NCBI GenBank assembly: GCA_043228905.1
Contig: JBHGNT010000012.1
Location: forward strand, 15,438,001 to 15,502,000
Source: Azolla caroliniana
Taxonomy: Eukaryota > Polypodiophyta
Direction: 5' to 3'
DNA: 64,000 nucleotides
Positions 45,720 to 55,212 of the stretch are shown here, in pieces; position 1 is the first letter of the stretch; the number at the start of each line of letters is the position of its first letter. The position numbers were made by a program, and so were the translations under genes. Below the pieces are notes generated by a model. It ran no database searches and was not told where the DNA came from. It saw only the letters and a list, made by a program, of their open reading frames with translations.

Positions 45720-47230
45720 ATAAGTTAAAACTTGTCGGTGACGAGACAATGTGGGTTGACGATTCTAGAGCGTCGCTCCACTTGACACCGAATCGGAGGT
45801 GCTTGTCATCCTAGACAGCTGGAGATCACGGTTGTCTCCGGATGGGGAATGAAGGCACATGCCGAATTGTTGGCATAGGAGATGTGTTGCTGACGACATC
45901 AACCAGATGCAATTTGTTGCTGAAGGATATCTGGCACGTTCTGGAGGTTCGGATGAACCTGATATTAGCCGGTCGGCTAGATAATGAAGGCTACACGGGT
46001 AGCATCCGGAACAGAGTCATGAAATTCAGCAAATGAAGCATGATTGTGGCTCGAGCCTGGAAGATCAACGCACTGTATTTGATGCATGCCCGGATATGCC
46101 AGGAAGAAGTGAATGTAGCATCCGATATTGCTAGTGAGCTGTGACACAAAAGACCGTGTCACATGAGCCAGAAGGGGATGAGAAGACTTGCCGAAGACAA
46201 CCTCATTCTGGAGGTGAAAGACGTGCACCTTGAAATGTGCACCGATTGCTTGGCAACCAAACCTGCTTCCGTTCAAGACCACCGATGAGACGGAATGCAC
46301 CACTGGAGCTGCTGCATACCGATATGTGTCAAGTGTACACGAAGTCACATGCTAGATCACAGTACTTTGTGACATTCATAGATGACCACAGCCAGAAGTT
46401 GTGGTCTCACCATTGAAGAGGAAGGCTCAAGTGCTATCCGTCTTCAAGGAGCTCCATGCAAGAGTGGAAAGAGAAACCGGCCGGAAGCTGAAGGTGGTTC
46501 GAGCGGACAACAGAGGAGAATACCAGGGGTAGTTCGAGGAGTACTGTTGATTGAAGGGAATCCGGCTCAAATTCACCATGCCGAAGACGCCGGAATTGAA
46601 CGGGCTGGCTGAATGGATGAACGGAGAGAGTCATGAGCATGCTGGCACATGCAAAGTTACCCAAGAAGTTTTGGGCTGAGGCGTTGATGACGGTGACCTA
46701 TGTGATAAACAGATCACCCTCAGCACCCTTGGAAGGAGAATCACCGCAGAAAGTATGGACCGGTAAAGATGTATCTTACCGGCATCTGAAGGTGTTCGGG
46801 AGTCTCGCCTATGTGCATGTTGCAAAGCACAAGAGAGCAAAGCTAGATCCGAAGTCCCGACCATGCATATTCCTTGGATACGGTGATGATGAGTTCGGTT
46901 ACCGGGTGTGGGATGTGGTCGACAAGAAGGTGTTTTGAAGTCGGGACATAGTCTTCATGGAAGACAGGACCATGGCCGACTGGGAGTCGGAGAAGAAGGT
47001 GATGAACTTCGGATCATCCAATGAAAACCAACTTGACAACACAAGGACTTACCCGGTTGAAAACCGGATGACACTTGACGAACCGGCCGGATGCAGACAA
47101 GAAACCGAACCGACCGAAGAAGAAGAAGACACCAGAACCAGACAAGATCCCAAATCGGATTCAGATTAGGAACAAACGGAGGAACCGGTAGTTAGAAACC
47201 AAGGACGGAGATATCCTCTTCGAGAGATAG
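45720..47230 (+). pseudogene. Copia protease-integrase pseudogene
   Basis: MWVDDSRASLHLTPN is the protease site with D-S-G degraded to D-S-R. Then LKDIWHVLEVRMNLILAGRL, an HHCC remnant (CTDCLATKP), HTDMCQVYTKSH, FVTFIDDHSQKLW, MLAHAKLPKKFWAEALMT and KVFGSLAYVHVAKHKRAKLD. The tail has RYPLRE near 47210, the usual spacer before RT. It ends in a GATA microsatellite. Many stops. Confidence 0.85.
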
Positions 47231-47618
47231 ATAGATAGATAGATTATATTATCGTCTTCGAAGGTCAAATATGACCTATGAGACCAAAAGTATTACATTT
47301 CACGTGATACGTGTGAAGGTGAGTAGCAACTCTCGATGTTCAAGAACATTACCAATGAATGTTGCAATCGAGAATGCACATCGTGGTTGTGAGAGAAATT
47401 CGTGCAAGGATTGGGCTCGATCGAAGAGATGTGGAAAACATGGTTGAATATGATCAAAGGAAGAGCATTGTATCAAAGTGTGATACTCAGACTCTCGAAC
47501 TTGTTTAGGGCAAAGTGTGCATAGTCGGCCACTCTCATCACTTGTGCCCCAACGCCCCGTTGTCGGGGTAGTTGTGGTTCGTGCGGCGAAGTCGCAGGGA
47601 CTAAGGTTAAGGGGGAGT
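47231..47618 (+). other. 3' internal end of an inserted LTR element, with polypurine tract
   Basis: The final bases, GGTTAAGGGGGAGT, form a polypurine tract before the LTR. The stretch holds a CGCCCCGTTGTCGGGG hairpin-like segment near 47553 and no long frame. Which superfamily it belongs to is unclear. Confidence 0.5.
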
Positions 47619-48347
47619 TGAAGGATCTTTTATAAGGCTTGCGCACAAATGTTAGGAAGATTAATGATAAAAAGAATAAGAGTTTAAAGTAATGTGTGTG
47701 AGAGAGAGACAAGTATAGATAAAGGATAGAGACAATGTATGATTCAAGAAAGAAGATTGAGACAAAGTATGATTCAAAGAACAAAAGTATATGATATAAA
47801 CATGATGTATATTAAAAATATAATATTTTACCAACTTTACAATCCTTGATCGCAAACTGAACACATTCTCTACTGACCCTTGATTTGAAACCCTTGACTC
47901 GAACTTGGAAACACGAGCCTCTTCACCAACAAGCTAACTTATTATTTGTTTCTTTGATTATGTTCTAACTTTCTCTTTTCTTGATTGATTCCCTGTTTTC
48001 CCTTGATTCATCCCTTAATTCCTTACCTCTCTTTATAGGTTCTCTCATGCATATGATGATATGGGGGTGCATGGCATGCATGTAAGGCATGTGATGCATG
48101 TGATGCATGATCGCCATTTGGCGCACATGCTTTACATGTGATGCATGATAGCCATCATGCTCATCTAAGCTCTAATGTATGAAGATACACATGTCATAAG
48201 TATGGTGATAAAGTATAACTATAGAAAATAACTTATCCTAAAGGTATATGCTTCGTCCTTGGTGTGTGAGGTTACGGGTTCAAGTCTCTCAAATGTTACT
48301 TAATACAATATTCAAGTTTATTTTTATATCGTGAAGCAAATCCTTCA
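47619..48347 (+). repeat. LTR of an inserted element (3' end)
   Basis: 729 bp with matching inverted ends TGAAGGAT...ATCCTTCA, preceded by a polypurine tract. Contains TTTATAGG near 48035 and clustered GCATG words (48047-48170). Only one copy lies in the window. Confidence 0.6.
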
Positions 48348-49380
48348 CGACACCGTCTCACATCTGAATGCGTGCGAGCTAAGTCGCATGGAAGCAATGG
48401 TTCGAATGGCAGATGTCGGGATGGGCTCTAACATGTATCAATCTGTACGGTTTCCCCGTTCCACGAAGAATATGGTTTTGTAGTTAGGTGCAACATTTGT
48501 AGTATAATGTGTGAAGCGTGAGCCACCACGTTTGTCCCATGTCATGATACATTGGTGTTGCAAAAAGGCCTCATTTACAGAGGAATCTAGTGACGCATCA
48601 TGAAGCAAGTGTCTTGCATGTCATCTACCAAATCATTTTTCTAAATCTTGCATCCAACCGGAACACAAAATTTTGCTTTTATGTGTCTTTTGGATCTTTT
48701 TGCTTGCTTCCCATGAAATTCTAGGAAGTCAATATGAGGGGCTTTTTTGAACCTTAAGCATGTATTCAACAACCCTTTCCATGGCCATGATCTCAATGGG
48801 AAGCGATCCCGTGTCAAGGAGGAGGAGGCTGTAGGGCATTTGTTTCTTAACTAAGTGTAGAAACTTTGTAAGAAAGTGTTTTTGGACATTTTCAAACTCT
48901 TTCCACGTAAATTTAGGGATGCTACCGCCCCATACTTCCACCCCATATAGAAGAACCGGGGTCACCAAAGTGTGAAAAAGATATTTCTTGAGAACCCAAG
49001 ACTTAATATCTCCAAGATTTCATGTGTTCTCAAATGCATAATATGCTCGCTTACCCGCCTCTAAGCGGCGTGTAGCACATTTATTCCATTTATGATTTAA
49101 AGGAACTTCAAGGCCAAGATATTTGAAGCTTTCCACACATTCAAGTGGCTCATTGTTGTACATAATGCATGGTTTATCTCTTTTTTGACTCTTCACAAGC
49201 ATAATCTTTGTTTTAGAGCTATTGACACTTAATCTAGTATGCATGCAAAAAATTTCCAATGCCTTCTGTGTATCTTAATCTTTTGTGCATCTCCTGAAGT
49301 ATTTGCAAAAAGCATTACATCATCCACATATAACAAAAGCATAATCACAACATTCCCAATGGCAACTTCTTCAACACATT
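48348..49380 (-). pseudogene. LINE reverse-transcriptase fragment
   Basis: Minus strand, reading leftwards: VVIMLLLYVDDVMLFANTSG (catalytic YVDD near 49340), LSVNSSKTKIMLVKSQKRDK, ESFKYLGLEVPLNHKWNK, LEAGKRAYYAFENT, VTPVLLYGVEVWGGSIPKF and MPYSLLLLDTGSLPIEIMAMERV. The order RT palm, thumb and C-terminal region fits a non-LTR retrotransposon that is distinct from the two L1-type LINEs. Only the 3' half is present and its last part (48348-48720) is degraded. Confidence 0.82.
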
Positions 49381-50446
49381 CTTCCTTTACAAACTTGGTC
49401 CCCGATGAGGGGGAGCCGGAAAGCTTTGAAGAAGCAAAGAGAGACACCCACAACCACAAGTGGTTGAGTGGCATGCAGGACGAGATGGATTCCCTACATG
49501 GGAACCACACATATGAATTGAAGAAGTTGCCGAAAGAAAAGAGGGCACTTCGGAACAAGTGGGTATACAAACTAAAACCGGGAGACGCTGGAAATCCACC
49601 AAGGTACCACGCCCGGATCGTGGTGAAGGGCTTCCAATAGAAGAAAGGAGTGGACTTCGATGAGATCTTTGCCTCGGTAGTAAAGATGACATCCATTTGG
49701 ACGATATTGAGAACAACGGCAAACATGGACCTCGAGGTAGAGCAACTGGACATCAAGACAACATTCGTACATGGCGACCTCGAAGAAGAGATCTACATGC
49801 ATCAACCCGAAGGATTTGAGAAGAAAGGGAAGGAGCACCTAGTGTGCTGGTTGAAGAAGAGCTTATATAGATTGAAGCAAGCCCCCTGGCAATGGTACCG
49901 GAAGTTCGACTACTTCATGACCGACCAAGGATACCACAAGATGCAGGCTGATCGCTGCGTGTTTGTGAATAAATTTGACGAAGGAGATTTCCTGATACTC
50001 CTCCTATATGTGGATGATATGCTGATCATCAGATGAGATCAAGGCAAGATTCAGATGTTGAAGAAGGCTCTAAACCAGACCTTCTCAATGAAAGACTTGG
50101 GTCTGGCAAGGCAGATATTGGGAATGCACATCATCCGGGACCGGTCGAAGAAGCTGTTGTGGTTGTCACAGAAGAAGTACGTGACAAAGGTGCTTCAACG
50201 GTTCAACGTGTCGGAGGAAAAACCGGTCAGATCGACAGTTCCAGCAAACTACAAGTTATCCGAAAAAAAAGCCCGAGGACAAAGCCGGAGAAGACGGATA
50301 TGATGAAGATACCATATGCCTCTACCGTCGAAAGCTTTATGCACGCGATGGTATGTACACAACCGAATATCGAATATGCAATCAGAGTGGTGAGGCGATT
50401 CATGAGCAATCCCGGAAGAGAGCACTAGAACGCGTTCAAGTGGATA
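49381..50446 (+). pseudogene. Copia reverse-transcriptase pseudogene
   Basis: EPESFEEAKRDTHNHKWLSG, NKWVYKLKPGDAGNPPRYHARIV, LDIKTTFVHGDLEEEIYMHQPEGF, VCWLKKSLYRLKQAP and the catalytic LLLYVDDMLII near 50010. Then MKDLGLARQILGMHI and YVTKVLQRFNV. Only a few stops (near 49638 and 50034) and one frame change near 50290. It breaks at GTGGATA where a non-autonomous LTR element is inserted. Confidence 0.88.
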
Positions 50447-50917
50447 CCTATCACAAACACACCAACCGCGGTCTTGGATGCAACACGGATGATGGGGCTA
50501 CGAGCGACGAGCTGTGAACTTAGAGCTAGAAGTCACGAGGTTAGAAACTCGAGAATGACGAAAGAGAATGAAGAAAGAGATAACGATGAAATAGACAAGA
50601 TGGGGTGAAATGAGAATACTAGATTGATGTGTCAATGACTGGTGTTGAATCCCTTGAAAGGGACTAACAAGGTTACAAGTATTTATACTATGAATTGAAG
50701 TATATGTGTTAGAATATTCTCGAGAATATTTGGGAGAATATTCTAGAACCCTCTAGAACCTTCTAGTTCTAGAACTTTCTAAAAACTCCTACCACTTGAA
50801 ATAGATAATCTAGTAATAATATGCTAAGATATACAGAACTTGACTATGTAGGTGGATTTGTTGGTTAGAACATAACACTTGACTATATACAAGAGGTGAT
50901 GAGTTCGAATCTTGACA
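50447..50917. repeat. Left LTR of the non-autonomous element
   Basis: CTATCACAAACACACCAACC to GAATCTTGACA. Includes GGTTACAAGTATTTATACTA, possibly a TATA region, and a palindromic TTCTAGTTCTAGAACTTTCTAG-type stretch of heat-shock-element-like GAA/TTC alternation (50715-50775). Confidence 0.7.
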
Positions 50918-51021
50918 TCACTATCGTTATGTCAGTGACATTATCCTCCTCTTTACGATTGCCTTTTCAGAAGCATAGTGTAGGGAAGAGCTTAAAGAGA
51001 AAACTAGAGAAGGTTGAGGAG

Positions 51022-51492
51022 TGGCTAACCATGTGCGGTCCTCACCGGAGACACGAACAACAACGGTGTGAGCGACTATGTGCGGTCCTCACTGGAGACA
51101 CGAACACCAACGGGGGTGAGTGACCATGTGTGGTCCTCACCGAAACACGAACACCAACAGACGTGAGCGACCATGTGTGGTCCTCACCGGAGACACGAAC
51201 ACCAATGGATGTGAGCGATCATGTGTGGTCCTCACCAGAGACACGAACACCAACAGGCGTAAGTGACCATGTGTGGTCCTCACCGGAGACTTGGACACAA
51301 TCGGGCGTGAGGGACCATGTGCGGTCCTCAACGGGAACTAGGACACCAATGAACGTGAGAGACCATGTGCGGTCCTCACCGGAATTGGGACACCAATGGG
51401 TGTGAGCGACCATGTGTGGTCCTCACCGGAGGCTGGCAGGCCAATGGGCATGAGCGTACCATATGCGGTCCTCCCCGGGAACTTGGACACTT
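51022..51492. repeat. 48-bp minisatellite, about ten units
   Basis: Unit GACCATGTGTGGTCCTCACC followed by GGAGACACGAACACCAACGG and GCGTGAGC. Because 48 is a multiple of three, the array keeps frames open, e.g. 51130-51405 on the plus strand with a 16-residue repeat ending SDHVWSSPETRTP. Units differ by a few substitutions and small indels. Confidence 0.88.
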
Positions 51493-51639
51493 GACATCGA
51501 TGAAGGTTAGGCAAAGTAGTGTTGATGACGACACCACGAGGTGTTGAAGATGATGATGTCAAAGACGAAGCAATGAAGACAATGATGTTGAGGAAGCATC
51601 TCTGGAAGCAATGACTATGACTATGGCAATGATGGAAAC

Positions 51640-52135
51640 AGAGAAGTAGATGAAGAGGATAAGAAACACACAGAGATCGAGACGTTGAGGATAAAAAGAA
51701 ACACAAAGATAGATATATAAGGGATGATAGAAAACACAATGACAGGGACAAAGATTATGAGAAATACATAGATAGGGATGATGATGATAAGAAACACATA
51801 GATAGAGATGAAAACGGTAGGAAACACAAGGAGAAGGATGACAATCACAAAAAACGCAGAGATAGGGATGTGGAAGATGATAAGAAGCGCAAAAGGTAGG
51901 GATGATGATGATAATAAACACAGATATAGATATGTGGAGGATGAGAAGAAACTAAAAAACAGAGACGATGATGAGCAGAAACTAAAAGACAGGGACAACG
52001 ATGAGAAGAAACTATGAGATAGAGATGGCGAGGAAGATAGGAAACGAAGGGATATTGATGACGGTAACTCTGGAATCAAGCATGGCAACGATGGTAATTA
52101 TAGAAGCAAGGTCAATGATGAAGACGGGTGATGCT
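51640..52135 (+). pseudogene. Arg/Asp/Lys-rich low-complexity frame, possibly a captured gene fragment
   Basis: Two overlapping frames read as charged repeats: RDRDVEDKKKHKDRY, DRDDDDKKHIDRDENGRKHK, then after a frame change VEDEKKLKNRDDDEQKLKDR and EEDRKRRDIDDGNS. Repeats of this sort occur in many plant RNA-processing proteins, but also arise from simple-sequence expansion, so I name no parent gene. Confidence 0.45.
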
Positions 52136-52156
52136 TCTAGTTGGAAGGGATTCAAA

Positions 52157-52642
52157 CTATCACGGACACATCAACCCTAGAATACGACAAATCATAGATA
52201 ACGAGACTATGACTGATAAGGTTACGAACGTGGAACTAGACGTGATGAGGCTAGAAACTTGGGAAGTTGGGAATGACGGGATGAGGAACTTAAGAAGGTA
52301 GGAACAATACAAGAGCATAAAGATAGATATGTAAATCAAGGAGAGAAGATGGGGCTAAAGAAGAATACTAGATTGATGTGTCAATGACTGGTGTTGAATC
52401 CCTTGAAAGGGACTAAGGAGGTTACAAGTATTTATACTACGAGTTGAAGTATATGTGTTAGAATATTCTAGAACCCTCTAGAACCTTCTAGTTCTAGAAC
52501 TTTCTAAAAACTCCTACAACTTGAAATAGATAATCTAGTAATAATATGCTAAGATATACAGAACTTGATTATGTAGTTGGATATGCTGGTTAGAACATAA
52601 CACTTGACTATATACAAGAGGTGATGAGTTCTAATCTTGACA
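52157..52642. repeat. Right LTR of the non-autonomous element
   Basis: CTATCACGGACACATCAACC to CTAATCTTGACA, colinear with the left LTR over almost all its length with scattered substitutions and small indels, so the insertion is not recent. Confidence 0.7.
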
Positions 52643-53190
52643 ATAGTCAAGTATTTGAAAGGCACCTCGAGTATGTGCCTCCGGTTCGGCTCTGGTAATC
52701 CGCAACTTGATGGATTCATCGATTTTGATATGTCAGCTGATGTGGATACCAGTCGGTCTACATCCGGATATGTCATGACTTATGCAAGGGGAGCTGTTTC
52801 ATGGCAGTCGAGGTTGGAGAAGACGGTTGCGCCGTCAATCACGGGGGCAGAGTACATGGCAGTTGTGGAAGCCAGCAAAGAGATAATCTGGATGAAGGAC
52901 TTCATCCGAGAGCTAGGGACCCAACAAGAGGAATACTGGTTTTACTGCGACAGTAAAGTGCCATCCACCTTGCAATGAACACAACCTACCATTCCCGGAC
53001 AAAACATATCCAACGGAGGTACCACTGGATCTGGGAGAGAGTAGAAGATCAAGAGTTCGTGTGGACGAAGATTCACACAGAGGAGAGAACGGGTTGGATA
53101 TGCTGACCAAGGTCTTGACAACCGACAAGCTGGACGCGTGCCGAAAGCGGATCGAGCTGGCGAGACATCCTATGCCGGAGTGAAGGGGGA
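52643..53190 (+). pseudogene. Copia RNase H pseudogene
   Basis: VKYLKGTSSMCLRFGSG, then DVDTSRSTSGYVMTYARGAVSWQSRLEK, SITGAEYMAVVEASKEIIWMKDFIREL and a degraded tail (NGLDMLTKVLTTDKLDACRKRIEL). It continues the RT at 49381-50446. Confidence 0.87.
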
Positions 53191-53193
53191 GAT
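53182..53193 (+). other. Polypurine tract of the plus-strand copia element
   Basis: GAAGGGGGAGAT immediately before the LTR TG. Confidence 0.85.
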
Positions 53194-53395
53194 TGTTGGG
53201 AAATTAGTCCCTCCAGATGGGATCGGGTTATGAATGAAGAGGACCCGTTGAGAACCGGAAGAGAAGACATATTTGTAAATATGTTTTGAGTAAGCCTATT
53301 GAGGCTATATTTGTAAATATAACTTAGGGCAATTACAGAGTGTGGTAGTTGTTGTTGTCATATTGTTGTATGTGCCTAATTGTTGTATAGAGAGT

Positions 53396-53436
<41 letters not shown>

Positions 53437-53678
53437 TACAGAGCAATACTCTGTTGTAACCACCGCTCGGCGAAGAAATAGAGCTCGAGGTCGTTGCCTA
53501 CGAGTCTCTGATTGTACCTATATCATATAGTGATAGTTTGGAGTCCGTGGGCTTCCGTGGTTTCTCCCTATTAGGGTTTCCCACGTAAACATCCTGAGTA
53601 CTCTCTATTGCTTGTGTGTGTACGTGCGTTCACTCTCTATTTCCCATTTCTGTGTTTCATTCTCATTGAAGTGATTCA
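53194..53678 (+). repeat. 3' LTR of the plus-strand copia element
   Basis: Begins TGTTGGGAAATTAG. Contains an AG microsatellite of about 30 bases near 53400 and the GGTTTCTCCCTATTAGGG segment typical of a copia U5 region. The right end is uncertain (a CA at 53663 or 53678); rRNA-like sequence follows at once. Confidence 0.75.
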
Positions 53679-53689
53679 TTACTCGGTTG

Positions 53690-54850
53690 TGGCCGACCAA
53701 TATTCCACGTTGTTCTCTACCTATTCAACCCCAAGATATTATTAGTCAACATTGAGGTGCCAATTGACTCCATCGATAAGAAATCTTGATACTCATAAGC
53801 ATGTTATCCCCAACATACCTTTGATCCGTTAAGCAAGAGCCCTTCCACACGGGTCTCTTGGATCACTATGGTTGACTTTCATCCTTGCTCGACTAGTAAG
53901 TCTTACAGTCAAGCAAGCTTATACCATTACGCTCACAAGCTGTCAAAATTTTAGCTTGAGCCTACCTTCACACACCTCCATTACTCTTTGGGAAGCATTC
54001 GCCCCAGATTAACGACGGTTAGGCATCCAATGACGAGAGAGTGGTATTTCAAGATTGGTGACGACAATGCGTGCCATCACCTCCCATCTATCCTACACAT
54101 TAAATCAAGGATGTTACCACAAAGGTATAGTAAAGGTGCACGGGTTCTTACCATCTAGCCGTTAGTACTCCGCATCTTCATGGAGAATTCAATTTCACTA
54201 AGTCCATGTTGGAGATAGCGAGGTAGTCGTTACACCATTCATGTAGGTCGCTACTTATGCGACAAGGAATTTCGTTACCTTAAGAAAATTCTAGAGTTAT
54301 TGTCGTCATTTACCGAGGCTTTCATTCAAAGCTTATAACAATTCTCCTTTTTACCTTCCAACATCAGGTAAGCAGCATATTCTATACGTCGTGTTACCAC
54401 TTAGGAGAGTCCTGTGTTTTTAATAAACGATCACTTTCCTAATCCTTCAATAGGAGAGCACCCTTTTTCCCGAAGTTACGGGGCCATTTTTCGAAGTTCC
54501 TTCAACATGGTTCTCTCAAGCACCTTAGTATAATACCCTACTTGTTCATTTGTGTCAGTTTGGGGTACAGTTGGTTTTGTTTCAATTTTGAATCGTCCTC
54601 CGAATTCCACGAAGTTTTTCCTCAGCAGTTGAAACACTGTGTAAAGCAGGGGTAACCTTGTAACTCCCAGCCCAATCATCCAATTCATGAGTTTAACAAG
54701 CACACATGGTTCATTAGTAAAAGCAACTTCATGGCTTTCGTGTACCCATCAAACGTTGCCCTTTCGAGGTTCTTTAGGGACCGATTCACTCTACGTAGAT
54801 TGAATGCAGAAACTCTGGAATTGGCAGGCGATCATGCTTTTCATAACACG
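53690..54850 (-). pseudogene. rrn26: Mitochondrial-type large-subunit rRNA fragment (nuclear copy)
   Basis: The minus strand reads as bacterial-type 23S rRNA domains II to V. On the plus strand I recognise complements of invariant stretches: TGTTATCCCCAACATACCTTT, GGATCACTATGGTTGACTTTC, GGTATTTCAAGATTGG, ATCTATCCTACACAT, TATAGTAAAGGTGCACGGG, TTCAATTTCACTAAGTC, GACAAGGAATTTCG, TGTTTTTAATAAACGATC, CCCGAAGTTACGG and GTGTCAGTTTGGGGTAC. AT-richness and the left-hand part (GAATGCAGAAACTCTGGAA) favour plant mitochondrial rrn26 over plastid rrn23. Many differences from the expected sequence are C-to-T or G-to-A, so it is a decayed nuclear transfer, not an active gene. Confidence 0.85.
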
Positions 54851-55212
54851 TTCGCGTTCACAAGTGGAAGGATTGCGCATAAATTGAAGGATAAGGAATA
54901 TTTTGATTGATTTTAGTACTTTTTCAATGTTTTTACAAAACACATTGATACCAGTATCATAAATGTTCAAATATACTATGAAAAAGGTTAAAAATCCACT
55001 ATTTTCGTGATTAAGAAATAAATAAAAAACGAGGAATTTCAAAAAGTTACATTCTCAATTTATATCACAAACTTTACAACCAATGTTATTTTATATGAAA
55101 CGATTTTTTAGAAATCATAAGAATTAAAAACACATGATTTTATATTACTCGATTTGTTACAAGCGGAATGTAGTTACACTTAATAGCCAAAAATACATTC
55201 ATGATCACTCCT
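54851..55212. other. AT-rich spacer; no gene seen
   Basis: Between the rRNA fragment and the end of the DUF7869-like frame. It may hold the 3' end of that gene. Confidence 0.6.

Larger units (their letters stand above)
50447..52642. mobile_element. Non-autonomous LTR retrotransposon nested in the copia element
   Basis: Direct repeats of about 471 and 486 bp flank 1.2 kb with no retrotransposon proteins. The insertion point is inside the copia frame: GTGGATA on the left and ATAGTCAAG on the right rejoin RT and RNase H reading, sharing ATA as a partial target duplication. Internal cargo is a 48-bp minisatellite and an Arg/Asp-rich pseudo-frame. Orientation is uncertain: the minus strand gives LTRs starting TGTCAAGAT. 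Confidence 0.75.
45570..53678 (+). mobile_element. Decayed plus-strand copia element with nested insertions
   Basis: Protease, integrase, RT and RNase H segments occur in order on one strand, followed by a polypurine tract and a 3' LTR. Two insertions separate them: 47230-49380 and 50447-52642. No gag and no 5' LTR are seen, so the left end is truncated against the minus-strand copia piece. The integrase is closely similar to the fragment at 62306-63340, a second copy of the family. Confidence 0.85.

Noticed and set aside
42741-48356. CCTTCACGGTGTCG at 42745 and CCTTCACGACACCG at 48342 as a shared inverted site
   Set aside because: The CGACACCG parts are inverted relative to the shared CCTTCA, so they are not homologous target sites; probably coincidence.
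50715-50775. Heat-shock-element-like GAA/TTC alternation in the LTR of the non-autonomous element
   Set aside because: The TTCTAGAA-like text is simple-sequence and repeated loosely; without expression data I do not call it a regulatory site.
54476-54703. Open frame of 75 codons over the rRNA fragment
   Set aside because: It lies within conserved rRNA sequence and is an accidental frame.
53690-54850. A functional rRNA operon or a bacterial contaminant
   Set aside because: Only part of one large-subunit rRNA is present, it is decayed, and it is embedded in plant transposons.
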